Shown: positions 8,214 to 16,342 of the stretch, piece by piece
How the letters are laid out: every line of letters begins with the position of its first letter
Position numbering within the stretch: the stretch's first letter is position 1
NCBI GenBank assembly: GCA_021808105.1
Contig: JAKBCC010000034.1
Location: forward strand, 1-33,126
From: Planctomycetota bacterium
GTDB lineage: Bacteria > Planctomycetota > Phycisphaerae > WQYP01
Direction of reading: 5' to 3'
DNA: 33,126 nt
Program-made: the position numbers and the translations under genes
Notes under the pieces: model-generated
The model's input: only the letters and a program-made list of their open reading frames with translations
Databases searched by the model: none
Told to the model about the DNA's origin: nothing

Positions 8214-8375
8214 GAAACCCCACAGGACCGCCAGCTCTGCCGCCGGGGAACGCAACGGATGAGCAGTCGATATTTCAGGTATTGCAGCGGCGGTCAGCGG
8301 GCAGGTTCACCAAACAAGCAAAGCAGTTGCATTGGAAATATTTCATTGACATAGCGGCTTTCAACAAATGTTGAA
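8214..8375 (+). repeat. Interspersed repeat, copy C (5'-shortened)
   Basis: This copy lacks the first 100 or so bases of copies A and B. It begins near CACAGGACCGCCAGCTCTGC and ends with the perfect TTCAAC-aaat-GTTGAA hairpin. Bases 8257-8375 are identical to 5607-5725. It sits upstream of the minus-strand DUF6088/AbiEii operon and points away from it. Confidence 0.85.
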
Positions 8376-8556
8376 AGCATGTTATTGGATGAAGGAATAT
8401 TTTGACGTCATTGCCCCGTTAGAGAGTCGTTCGGCGGGATCGCTACCTGCCTCCGGGCGCGTCCACGTTTCACGTGCGGTCGTATAATCACACGGACAGG
8501 TTCGTACACTGCGCTGCATGGCTATAATAATCGGTATCCAAAAGCTTGGAGTAGCT
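8376..8556 (+). other. Short intergenic region with relic sequence and promoter of the SOUL-type gene
   Basis: A 33-codon frame starts at 8389 right after the repeat and has no recognisable product. TTTCACGTGCGGTCGTA at 8468-8484 also occurs at 6128-6144 inside the truncated AbiEii gene, which may mark a relic of a further toxin gene. TATAAT at 8523-8528 is a plausible -10 box for the gene starting at 8557; no good -35 box is visible. Confidence 0.4.
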
Positions 8557-9279
8557 ATGATTATAGAATTAATGCAAAAACTTGGGGCCGGCGTCACGCA
8601 ATCGGCAAGTGCGGCGGTTGTCGCCAGTGGAGGTGCGGCTTTACTACTTGGTGGGTGTGCCTCTTCGTCGCTGTCGTCAGGTGCCTCCACCAAGGCCTCC
8701 TATCCGGCACCATCGTGGGTGGCAGGGCCATCGGCACCGTTGCCGGAAGGATTCCCCGCCCCCGGCCCGATCGGCGAGGTAATTATTAAGAAATATCCGG
8801 CGTGTCGCATTGCCATGACGAAGCGCAGCGCGGGCACCAGCGGCAGCGGAGAGTTATTTATGCCGCTGTTTCGGCATATTGAATCGAACGATATTGCGAT
8901 GAGCTCACCTGTGGTGATGACATATAACAAAGACGCCAGCGGTAATGAAGCCATGGCATCGATGGCCTTTGTTTATGGCAAACCCAGTATTGGCCAGGAT
9001 GGTGTCGAGGGAAAGGTGACTGTGGAGAATCAGCCGCCGATGCTGGTGGCCAGTATTGGCGTGCGCGGCCAATATACGGCGGGACGTTTTGAACGGGCGG
9101 AGAAAAAAGTGGTGCAATGGCTCGCGGCGCACGCCAGCCAATATAAGGCGGACGGCGACGCCCGATATCTGGCTTATAACAGTCCGTTTGTGCTGCCCTG
9201 GCTTAAGTATGGCGAGGTTCAGATTCCCGTAACGGAAGTTTTAAACACCACACAATCCATAGGAAAAAATGGAAAATAG
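8557..9279 (+). CDS. SOUL-family haem-binding lipoprotein
   Basis: The chosen ATG (8557) has GGAG five bases upstream and gives 240 residues; an earlier in-frame ATG (8518) has none and lies ahead of a TATAAT. The N-terminus is a lipoprotein signal ending L-L-L-G-G-C, so the mature protein is probably lipid-anchored outside the cytoplasmic membrane. The SOUL domain follows: E-V-I-I-K-K-Y-P, L-F-x-x-I-E-S-N-D-I-A-M-S-S-P-V-V-M, a V-E-N-Q-P-P block and V-A-S-I-G-V-R-G-Q-Y. SOUL proteins bind haem or porphyrins; the role in bacteria is not settled. It is convergent with dabA, whose stop lies only nine bases away. Confidence 0.8.
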   Translation: MIIELMQKLGAGVTQSASAAVVASGGAALLLGGCASSSLSSGASTKASYPAPSWVAGPSAPLPEGFPAPGPIGEVIIKKYPACRIAMTKRSAGTSGSGELFMPLFRHIESNDIAMSSPVVMTYNKDASGNEAMASMAFVYGKPSIGQDGVEGKVTVENQPPMLVASIGVRGQYTAGRFERAEKKVVQWLAAHASQYKADGDARYLAYNSPFVLPWLKYGEVQIPVTEVLNTTQSIGKNGK

Positions 9280-9288
9280 GGGCAGCCT

Positions 9289-11739
9289 TCACGCTCGAAC
9301 CCACTGACGCTTCGGGTGGTAGCGATAAAACTTATGCTCGTCCGTGTCACCCAGTGCGATCAGACTAATCCATTGATTTTCCAATAAGGTCTCCACCAAT
9401 GGATGTTGGCCGATAACCTGCGTTATTTTGTCGCGGGGCGCTGCGATAATTGCCAGAAGTCGCAGCGGATCGTGTCGCCATTTAACACCATCATGGAGCG
9501 ATTCGATCGGTAATCCGACCCGCAAATCTCCGGCATTACCTGAACAGACGCCGTGGAGTCCAACCACGTTATGAATGGTTTTGGAACCCGCACCCCATTT
9601 GCCGGTGCATACGGTGGAGGCGTAGTACTGCATGTTGATCCAGTGGGCGACCACCAGCGGCGCTGTCATGATGAGCGTCAATATCGATGAGTCTTCATCG
9701 CGTTGCCATTGGTAATCGTGAAGAAACGCGCGGCCCTCAAGATTAAGTCCACGGGTTAGCCGACGTGGGGCAGCTATGAATGCTGCGTTGCCGGCCAAAC
9801 CCCATTCCGGGCGCACTTGCGCCCAATCATTGGCTCGTTGCACCGCAGCCCGCTTGGCCGTCGCCGCTGTCTGATCGACCGGCTCACCTTCAAGCAGCGC
9901 TTTTTCCGCCCGCACTATTTCCCCGGCACGCTGTAATTGTTCCCGTAAGCCGGCCAAATCCGCCTGATGACTGGTTGGAATACGCTCTGCATCAAAAATA
10001 CTAATTTCATCCGTAGTTGTATTGTGTTCGCCCGCCACAAACCAGGTATCCTCCGGAACACACAGTCCGCCAGCGGCCAAGCCTGCCCGCACGGCGAGCT
10101 TATTAAGCACGGCTGCGGCAACTCTTGCATTGGGGCCGCCGGCGTGGCCGCCGCATGCGCCACAATCTAAACTGGCGTGGTATGGATTATTGGTGGTCTG
10201 GGTGCCATGTCCGCAGAATAACACAAGTCGCGCAAGTTTTTTGCCAAGCCCCATTTTATTCAGCGCCTGTCGGGCCAGGGCGATCTGATCCTGGAGCGAA
10301 AAGTGCGGATGCGAATCACTGATATCGGGTTGGAATGGCGCCTCCTTTTTCTCCGGCGATTGGACGATGCCGTCGCGTACTAATTTCCCGCCATAACCCA
10401 ACCCCAGCATCTCGACAAAATTCAATGATGAAACCCCGTAGGCGGTCAGTTGCGACCATCCGGCTGAAAATTCTCGGCTGCCACGCAGGTCTGAGGAGAG
10501 TTGTTGAGATATTGCTTTGTCCCCGCCCACCAACTCGCCGACTTGATATCGCGAAGTTAGCAGCACGGGATATTGAGCGGTGCTATGCTCATCACCCAGA
10601 CGCGAATAGCGCACAGGGAATCCGAAAAAGCCGGCAAACCCGACGGTCTCAATGGCCACCGCGACCTGCTCAATCGCCCGCCGCATGCGTTCAGACCGCA
10701 CATCAATACAAAATACACACTGGGCCGATGGTCGTGGCTCATGGGTGATATTCAAATTGTCATCGGCCAGACGCTCACGGAGATCTGTGGTTAAATGTCG
10801 CTCAAAAGATATTTCATGGGCTTCAAGCCAAAGCTCAAAATGCCCGGCGTGCCGCGGATGATGACTCTCCGGCGAGAAATTCCACGGCGATATCACAGCT
10901 TGTGTGCCCAGGTGATTTAATGCGGCGGCCTCATAAATGACTCGAATGGTAAGCAGGTCAAAGAGAGGATTGTCTTCTGGCGGCATGGAATTATGCCAGC
11001 TATGAAGCCTCAAATGACTCGCCCAACCGATGTGGTCCAACAAAATGCGATAAAAATAGTCCGCAAGCAGGTGCTGGGGAACAGCGATTATTTCAAGTGA
11101 ACGCGCCAATGCCTCGGATGGATGCTGGGGCATGGTTTTTATTAATGCGCGGCATGCCTTCAACCCGGCGATTTCCGGCATGCGGTCTACTTCAGCCATC
11201 TCCCGCCAGGCAGCGAAAAATCTTTTGGAATGATCCACCATGTTCCAGGCGGCTTGACCGCGATCAAAGTAGCTGCTGCACCATAACGCAATGTGTTCCA
11301 GCAGCGCCTGCCGCAGACCCTCCGGCAGCCGAGCAAAAATGGTTGATGGATAAGGCGGACCGATGCGTTGAGTATCGAGCGGTTCTCCATCGGGCGACGC
11401 TGTGGCGTGATCGCTGGTCTCAATCGCCTTGATCGCGGATTGGGCATCAGAAAAGCCGGTGGGGCAGCCTCGGGCCGTGCCGCGCTCGAGCGCCTGACGC
11501 ACATCGGCGAGGCAAATTTCACCAGTGCGCAGCTTTTGGGCATAATAGCTTTCCGGCATATACATGCGCTCCCCGGTGGCGATCTCCATCGTCTGGAGCG
11601 CATCAGAAAACCGTTGAGAAATAAACCCCCACATCGGGTTCACGGCTACAAAACCGTCCAGTGGCCAGACCGGTGCGATCTTTTCAAACACGTTTCCCAC
11701 TATTTCATTAATAGACTTTGAGTTCATGCTGCTGCTCAC
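9289..11739 (-). CDS. dabA: Inorganic carbon transporter subunit DabA
   Basis: This 816-residue protein is a DUF2309/DabA family member, the beta-carbonic-anhydrase-like subunit of the DAB inorganic-carbon accumulation complex. Zinc and active-site residues are visible: C344 and D346 in F-C-I-D-V-R-S-E, H511 in F-C-G-H-G, and C526 with C529 in D-C-G-A-C-G-G-H-A-G-G-P-N. DabA is thought to sit on the cytoplasmic side of DabB and convert CO2 to bicarbonate one-way, powered by the cation gradient. The frame opens with GTG 11739; an ATG four codons later (11727) is equally possible. It follows dabB by 24 bases, so the two form an operon. All key residues are present and the length is normal. Confidence 0.92.
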   Translation of the reverse strand: MSSSMNSKSINEIVGNVFEKIAPVWPLDGFVAVNPMWGFISQRFSDALQTMEIATGERMYMPESYYAQKLRTGEICLADVRQALERGTARGCPTGFSDAQSAIKAIETSDHATASPDGEPLDTQRIGPPYPSTIFARLPEGLRQALLEHIALWCSSYFDRGQAAWNMVDHSKRFFAAWREMAEVDRMPEIAGLKACRALIKTMPQHPSEALARSLEIIAVPQHLLADYFYRILLDHIGWASHLRLHSWHNSMPPEDNPLFDLLTIRVIYEAAALNHLGTQAVISPWNFSPESHHPRHAGHFELWLEAHEISFERHLTTDLRERLADDNLNITHEPRPSAQCVFCIDVRSERMRRAIEQVAVAIETVGFAGFFGFPVRYSRLGDEHSTAQYPVLLTSRYQVGELVGGDKAISQQLSSDLRGSREFSAGWSQLTAYGVSSLNFVEMLGLGYGGKLVRDGIVQSPEKKEAPFQPDISDSHPHFSLQDQIALARQALNKMGLGKKLARLVLFCGHGTQTTNNPYHASLDCGACGGHAGGPNARVAAAVLNKLAVRAGLAAGGLCVPEDTWFVAGEHNTTTDEISIFDAERIPTSHQADLAGLREQLQRAGEIVRAEKALLEGEPVDQTAATAKRAAVQRANDWAQVRPEWGLAGNAAFIAAPRRLTRGLNLEGRAFLHDYQWQRDEDSSILTLIMTAPLVVAHWINMQYYASTVCTGKWGAGSKTIHNVVGLHGVCSGNAGDLRVGLPIESLHDGVKWRHDPLRLLAIIAAPRDKITQVIGQHPLVETLLENQWISLIALGDTDEHKFYRYHPKRQWVRA

Positions 11740-11763
11740 GGATTGACCGCCCTTTCTTCAAAT

Positions 11764-13401
11764 TCAGATGGTTTCTGCTGGACTGATTTGGGGTTGTGCC
11801 GGCCGAGGCACCCACTTGCAAAAGCCATCCCTCACCGACCAAATCCACGCGGTAAGCCGATTCGTTGCAATCCCAATATAAAAGCCGCTCATGGCATGTA
11901 CATACAAGGCCCGCATATACGCTGGTCTCTGGCCGCTGATGACCTGCCATTGAAATAGTCCCATCGCCAAAAGCAACCCGCAGATAACCGGCAAAATAGC
12001 CCATGACTCGGCGTGTGTGTTTCCTGTGCCCAAGCCTCCGGCGACAAATTGATTGGCTCCAAGGATCAGGTCGGAAATCAGAATCAGCAGCGGATACGTT
12101 GCGGCTAACAACACAAGCCCCGCAATCCACCGCATGACACATGCCTTGCTGTATCGGCCTGCAAGCGCCCGCCAGATCAGCAAGCACCAGGATATTCCCA
12201 CGGTCAGCAGCAGCGGCAAATGATTGATCGGCACTTGCTTAAGCATGGCCAAGCCTGCGGCCGCAGGCAGTAAACAGATCGCACATATCGCGGCTACCCA
12301 ATGCGCAAAGTGATGGTGCTGCCGGTGGATTTTTCTTAGTTGAACGATGGGGGCCTTTTTGATGGTACTGCCCGAGATAAGAAAGCAATGCGATTTGTAC
12401 AAGCCATGCGCGACCAGATGCACCAAAGCCAGACCAAAAGCCCCCAACCCGCACTCCAGCATCATGAACCCCATTTGCGCCACAGTTGAGTAAGCCAGTT
12501 GCCGCTTGACGCTGGTCTGTGTCATCATGGCCAGTGAGCCAGTGATAATAGTGGCAATCGCTACCATCGCCAGAGCCATCAGCGGCGTTGGATAGTTCGC
12601 CAGCAGCGGCGAAAAGCGAATAAGCAGAAATCCACCGGCGTTTATAATTCCCGCGTGCATCAATGCGGACACCGGGGTTGGGGTTTCCATTGTGTCAGGA
12701 AGCCAACTGTGGAACGGGAATTGCGCGGACTTCAGGCACGCAGCGCCAACCACCAGCCACGCGATCCAGTTTCCGCCGGCAGCCTGCAAGCTGGAATCGG
12801 CGGCTGCAAACAATGGCGGAAACTGCCAAGTCCCGAAGGTCCAATAGCTCACTGTCAATGCCCCAATGAGGCACAGGTCGCCGCACCGGCTGACGATAAA
12901 TTTCTTCCGCGCCGCTAACATTGCCCCCGGACGCGTCGAGTTAAATAGCAACAACTGATGCAGACACAGGCTCATTGCTATCCATGCCAGAAAAAACAGC
13001 AGTAGATTGCCAGCGATTACCAGAGTTAATACGGCGGCAATCGTTCGGGCCAGCCACGTCATAAATTGCCTTTGTCGCACGTGTCCCGCCAGATAACTTA
13101 CGGAATACCGCGTGACAATGACCGCAAGAAAGCTTACCAGCGTGAGCATTACTAACGCCACGTTGTCGATATATATCCCCATCACCTCCGACAAGGGGTC
13201 CCTGACGCTCACGTCCAGGGGCCTGCCTCCGATAGCCAAAATCGTGCAAAGTACGGACGCGGCCAACCCCACCCAGGCTGCGCTCGCCACAAGACGATTG
13301 CGTCCCCGAACCGACATACTCCCATTGGCCCGCCCCAAGCCAGCGGCCCACAAGCTCACCGCGGGTAATACGGCGGCAAAAATTCGCAGCGACTCAAACA
13401 T
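11764..13401 (-). CDS. dabB: Membrane subunit DabB (NuoL-like) of the inorganic carbon transporter
   Basis: This 545-residue polytopic membrane protein of the complex I antiporter-subunit family has K224 and H231 in L-K-S-A-Q-F-P-F-H-S-W-L-P and the block P-T-P-V-S-A-L-M-H-A-G-I-I-N-A-G-G-F-L-L-I-R at 241-262. In an operon with DabA this identifies it as DabB, the cation-coupled partner, rather than a respiratory NuoL; no other nuo genes are nearby. AAGGAG lies six bases before the ATG. The upstream 100 bases are shared with the divergent LysR-type regulator. Confidence 0.88.
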   Translation of the reverse strand: MFESLRIFAAVLPAVSLWAAGLGRANGSMSVRGRNRLVASAAWVGLAASVLCTILAIGGRPLDVSVRDPLSEVMGIYIDNVALVMLTLVSFLAVIVTRYSVSYLAGHVRQRQFMTWLARTIAAVLTLVIAGNLLLFFLAWIAMSLCLHQLLLFNSTRPGAMLAARKKFIVSRCGDLCLIGALTVSYWTFGTWQFPPLFAAADSSLQAAGGNWIAWLVVGAACLKSAQFPFHSWLPDTMETPTPVSALMHAGIINAGGFLLIRFSPLLANYPTPLMALAMVAIATIITGSLAMMTQTSVKRQLAYSTVAQMGFMMLECGLGAFGLALVHLVAHGLYKSHCFLISGSTIKKAPIVQLRKIHRQHHHFAHWVAAICAICLLPAAAGLAMLKQVPINHLPLLLTVGISWCLLIWRALAGRYSKACVMRWIAGLVLLAATYPLLILISDLILGANQFVAGGLGTGNTHAESWAILPVICGLLLAMGLFQWQVISGQRPAYMRALYVHAMSGFYIGIATNRLTAWIWSVRDGFCKWVPRPAQPQISPAETI

Positions 13402-13452
13402 GGTGACTCCTTTACTAAAGCCACCCAGAGTCTAAAGAGCACATAACTTAAG

Positions 13453-13494
13453 TACAATATATATCTTGTATTAAATCCATATATTTTATAGAAT
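13453..13494 (+). promoter_or_regulatory. Regulator-gene promoter and LysR-type inverted repeat between dabB and the regulator gene
   Basis: TACAA (13453-13457) and TTGTA (13466-13470) form a perfect inverted repeat with an 8-base AT-rich spacer, fitting the T-N11-A style sites of LysR-type regulators. On the plus strand TTGT(A/T) overlapping the right arm is followed 17 bases later by TAGAAT (13489-13494), six bases before the regulator ATG. The site could serve autorepression and activation of the divergent dabBA operon. Confidence 0.55.
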
Positions 13495-13500
13495 AACTTC

Positions 13501-14385
13501 ATGGCGTTTTTGAACTACCACCATTTGCGCTATTTCCGCGCGATAGCCCATGCGGGAAATTTAAGTCGCGCGGCGCTGAATTTGAATATTTCTCAGTCAG
13601 CGTTAAGCATCCAATTGCGACAACTGGAGGAGGCGCTGGGGGAGAGACTTTTTGAGCGGAAAAAACGGCGACTCATTCTCACCGAGGCGGGCCGCATTGC
13701 GCTGGATCACGCCGATGTCATTTTCCGCACGGGCGATGAATTAATCGATACACTTAAGCAGCGCTCACCTGGTCGCCGACAGATCGTGCGCATCGGTGCG
13801 GTCGCTACCCTCTCGAGAAATTTTCAACATGCGATGTTGTCACCACTGCTTAACCGACCTGACGTTGAATTGGTTGTCCGTTCCGGTTCCATGCGCGACT
13901 TGCTGGCGGCTCTCCAAGCCCACTCCCTTGATATGGTGCTTTCTAACCTGCCGCTGCGGGCCGATTTGCAAATGGCGGGTCATTCCCATTTAATCAGTCA
14001 GCAGGTGGCAAGCCTGATTGGCAAGTCCCGGAAGAAAGCCCATCCCTTTCGCTTCCCCGAGGGCCTGCGCAACATCCCGCTTATCGTGCCCAGTCTGGAT
14101 AGCAGTATTCGATCACTGTTTGATGTCATGATGGACCGGCTGGGAATTCGCCCCATCATCGCGGCGGAAGTCGATGACATGGCAACGCTGCGCCTGCTGG
14201 CGCGCGATCACAACGGGCTGACGCTTGTTCCACCCGTGGTTGTCAAGGGAGAACTTTCCGCCGGTACACTGGAAGAGTGGCATCGCATCGACGGTATCAC
14301 TGAAAGCTTTTACGCCATTACCGCAAGTCGCCGATTTCCCAGCGGTCTGGTACGAGAAATCGTATCCAAGCCGCTGAAGGTATGA
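13501..14385 (+). CDS. LysR-family transcriptional regulator, NhaR-like
   Basis: This 294-residue regulator is divergent from dabBA. Residues about 3-62 are the LysR helix-turn-helix (L-N-Y-H-H-L-R-Y-F ... G-N-L-S-R-A-A-L-N-L-N-I-S-Q-S-A-L-S-I-Q-L-R-Q-L-E-E), followed by a type 2 periplasmic-binding-protein-like effector domain. The L-N-Y-H-H-L-R-Y-F start and overall shape recall NhaR, which responds to sodium and pH. Regulation of dabBA is inferred from divergent placement. No Shine-Dalgarno sequence precedes the ATG, and a -10-like box ends six bases before it, so translation may be leaderless. Confidence 0.85.
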   Translation: MAFLNYHHLRYFRAIAHAGNLSRAALNLNISQSALSIQLRQLEEALGERLFERKKRRLILTEAGRIALDHADVIFRTGDELIDTLKQRSPGRRQIVRIGAVATLSRNFQHAMLSPLLNRPDVELVVRSGSMRDLLAALQAHSLDMVLSNLPLRADLQMAGHSHLISQQVASLIGKSRKKAHPFRFPEGLRNIPLIVPSLDSSIRSLFDVMMDRLGIRPIIAAEVDDMATLRLLARDHNGLTLVPPVVVKGELSAGTLEEWHRIDGITESFYAITASRRFPSGLVREIVSKPLKV

Positions 14386-14400
14386 ATCGTTGGCATTATT

Positions 14401-14439
14401 AAACGGGAATGGCAATGGCGGTTGCAGCATCCCTGTTTT
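14401..14439. terminator. Possible bidirectional terminator between convergent genes
   Basis: AAACGGGA (14401-14408) pairs with TCCC(T)GTTT (14430-14438) with one bulged T, and TTTT follows on the plus strand. It lies between the stop of the LysR-type gene and the stop of the reductase gene. The long loop makes it a weak candidate. Confidence 0.3.
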
Positions 14440-14445
14440 GAAATG

Positions 14446-16203
14446 TTATGCCACTTCCGCCATTTCCGGGATGTTCAGCCATTGCGTCAGTTGTTCCGGG
14501 GCGGTGCGGTGCACGAATTGTCGGAAGGTTTCATCCTCATCCACACGATTGGTTTTATACGCATCGACAATTTGAGTAATGGATTTATGTACATAATCCG
14601 CGGGAACTTTTTTCAGGGCGACTTTGGCAAAGCCCGCATCTCCGCCCAGTCCGCCACCGAGCACAATCTGATAGGCTTCCGTGCCGCGCTGGCCCCGGAA
14701 GTTGCATACCACGCCCATCAGGCCGATGTCGGCAATCTGATATTGTGAGCAACTGTTGGGGCAGCCCGTGACACTGATCATAATGGGTGTATCAATGGTG
14801 ACATGCGCCTCGAGATGCGCAAGAATACTTTTCGCCCGTTCCTTGGTTTCCACAATGGCCAAATTACAAAACTGCGTGCCGGTGCAGGAAATCAGGCTGG
14901 TGCGCCACAGCGGGGCGTGGGGGGGTAATCCGACGGCATCCAATTCACGGGCCATAGCCGACACCGACTCATTGGGAATATTGAGAAATATGAGGTTCTG
15001 TTTGTTGGACAAAGCTAATTTGGCCAAGTCCTTTCCGGCAAACCGATTGGCTATTTCCGCAGCCGCATGCATCTGCTTGCCGCTGATACGACCGCGTTCA
15101 ACCGGCACGCCGATATAAGATAGGCCGGCCTGTTTTTGTGGGCCGGAGCCAAGGTGGTCGGTATGCGGTGCAAATTCCGGTGCCGCGATATTGTCATCAT
15201 GTTCCAGCTTAAAGCCGATATCCGCTTCCAGATAGTCACGGAACTTTTCCCATCCCCAGTCCGAGACCAGATATTTCATGCGTGCCCGTGTACGTTTTTC
15301 ACGATAGCCGTGATCGCGGAAAATGTGGGCGATCCCCCGGCAAACCGCCGGTACCTGCTCCGGCGTGATAAACACGCGCAAACCCTGCCCGATGTAGGGC
15401 TGACTGGATAATCCCCCGCCCACGGTCACCCCGTACCCGGATTCTTCCTGACCGGTGCGGGGATTGGTCCGCTTGACGCCGAACATGCCGATGTCATTAA
15501 TTTGCGGTTGATGGCAATGCAGATGGCATCCGGCCAGGGCCGTCTTAAATTTACGCGGAAAATTGCTGAATTCCTTGTTCCCGTCCAGGAACATCTGGTT
15601 GGTGCTTTGCACCACGCCAGTGGCGTCAATGACTTCATGGGCCAGGTGGCCTGCCAGCGGACAGCCGACAACATTTCGCGGTGTATCACCGCAGGCAAAT
15701 TTGCTCACCAGACCCACGCGTTCCAAGCGTGGAAGAATTTCTGCCAAGGCTTCAATGGTCAACCAATGTAGTTGAAAGCACTGGCGGGTGGTGATATCGG
15801 CAAAGCCGTTGGCATATTGGTCTACAATGTCCGCAACTTCCTGAAGTTGCGCGCCGCTGACAAATCCATTGGGAATGCGAATGCGCAGCATAAAGTGGCA
15901 AAGGTTGGGCAAATGCTGATAAATGCCGAACCACCGCAGGCGGACAAAGTCCTCTTCGGAAATTTTTGCTTTACGTTGGGCGCTGCGGATAACTTCCGCG
16001 CTCGTGGCGTTGGGGATTGTCTTCTGGAATAGTTCAAAATCTTTGGGACTTAAAAGCTGGTCCAGCGGTTGGGTAACGTCCGCAGCGGCGTATTGAAAAA
16101 TATTCTCCCAAACATCCAAGCCGTCCTTCGCGAGTTTAATGGCTTCAACCTTATTAAGCTTCTTGCCATCGGCGGTTACGATATTACCAGTTTCTGCGGT
16201 CAT
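14446..16203 (-). CDS. Ferredoxin-type nitrite/sulfite reductase (NirA family)
   Basis: This 585-residue enzyme has the two-fold repeated nitrite/sulfite reductase architecture. Ligands for the 4Fe-4S cluster and sirohaem are C440 and C446 (C-T-G-T-Q-F-C) with C481 and C485 (C-P-N-S-C). N-F-P-R-K-F-K-T-A-L-A-G-C (214-226) is the N-terminal half's matching block. It performs a six-electron reduction of nitrite to ammonia or sulfite to sulfide in assimilation. I favour nitrite from the NirA-like N-terminus, but sequence alone does not decide, and no nitrate reductase, ferredoxin or cys gene is in the window. It has its own promoter and GGAG 11 bases before the ATG. Confidence 0.85.
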   Translation of the reverse strand: MTAETGNIVTADGKKLNKVEAIKLAKDGLDVWENIFQYAAADVTQPLDQLLSPKDFELFQKTIPNATSAEVIRSAQRKAKISEEDFVRLRWFGIYQHLPNLCHFMLRIRIPNGFVSGAQLQEVADIVDQYANGFADITTRQCFQLHWLTIEALAEILPRLERVGLVSKFACGDTPRNVVGCPLAGHLAHEVIDATGVVQSTNQMFLDGNKEFSNFPRKFKTALAGCHLHCHQPQINDIGMFGVKRTNPRTGQEESGYGVTVGGGLSSQPYIGQGLRVFITPEQVPAVCRGIAHIFRDHGYREKRTRARMKYLVSDWGWEKFRDYLEADIGFKLEHDDNIAAPEFAPHTDHLGSGPQKQAGLSYIGVPVERGRISGKQMHAAAEIANRFAGKDLAKLALSNKQNLIFLNIPNESVSAMARELDAVGLPPHAPLWRTSLISCTGTQFCNLAIVETKERAKSILAHLEAHVTIDTPIMISVTGCPNSCSQYQIADIGLMGVVCNFRGQRGTEAYQIVLGGGLGGDAGFAKVALKKVPADYVHKSITQIVDAYKTNRVDEDETFRQFVHRTAPEQLTQWLNIPEMAEVA

Positions 16204-16233
16204 AATTTCAAGAACTCCAAATAACCAAAACCC

Positions 16234-16262
16234 ATCATACAGATAGGAATTTGAATGGTCAA
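16234..16262 (-). promoter_or_regulatory. Promoter of the nitrite/sulfite reductase gene
   Basis: On the minus strand TTGACC (16257-16262) and TATGAT (16234-16239) are 17 bases apart. A second TTGACA lies just upstream, giving a direct repeat ATTGAC-x-TTTT-ATTGAC that may be bound by a regulator. Confidence 0.65.
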
Positions 16263-16342
16263 TAAAATGTCAATATTTAGGGCTTATATCGGCCATAACA
16301 AAATCTAATACATACATGTTTAATAGGTGATTATTGCTGCGG

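Noticed and set aside
12239-12918. Open frames on the strand opposite dabB and in its other frames
   Set aside because: They are antisense or out-of-frame shadows of a well-supported gene; similar shadows inside secDF, tgt and dabA were also left out.
11764-13401. Respiratory complex I subunit NuoL
   Set aside because: No other nuo genes are present and the next gene is dabA, so DabB is the better call.
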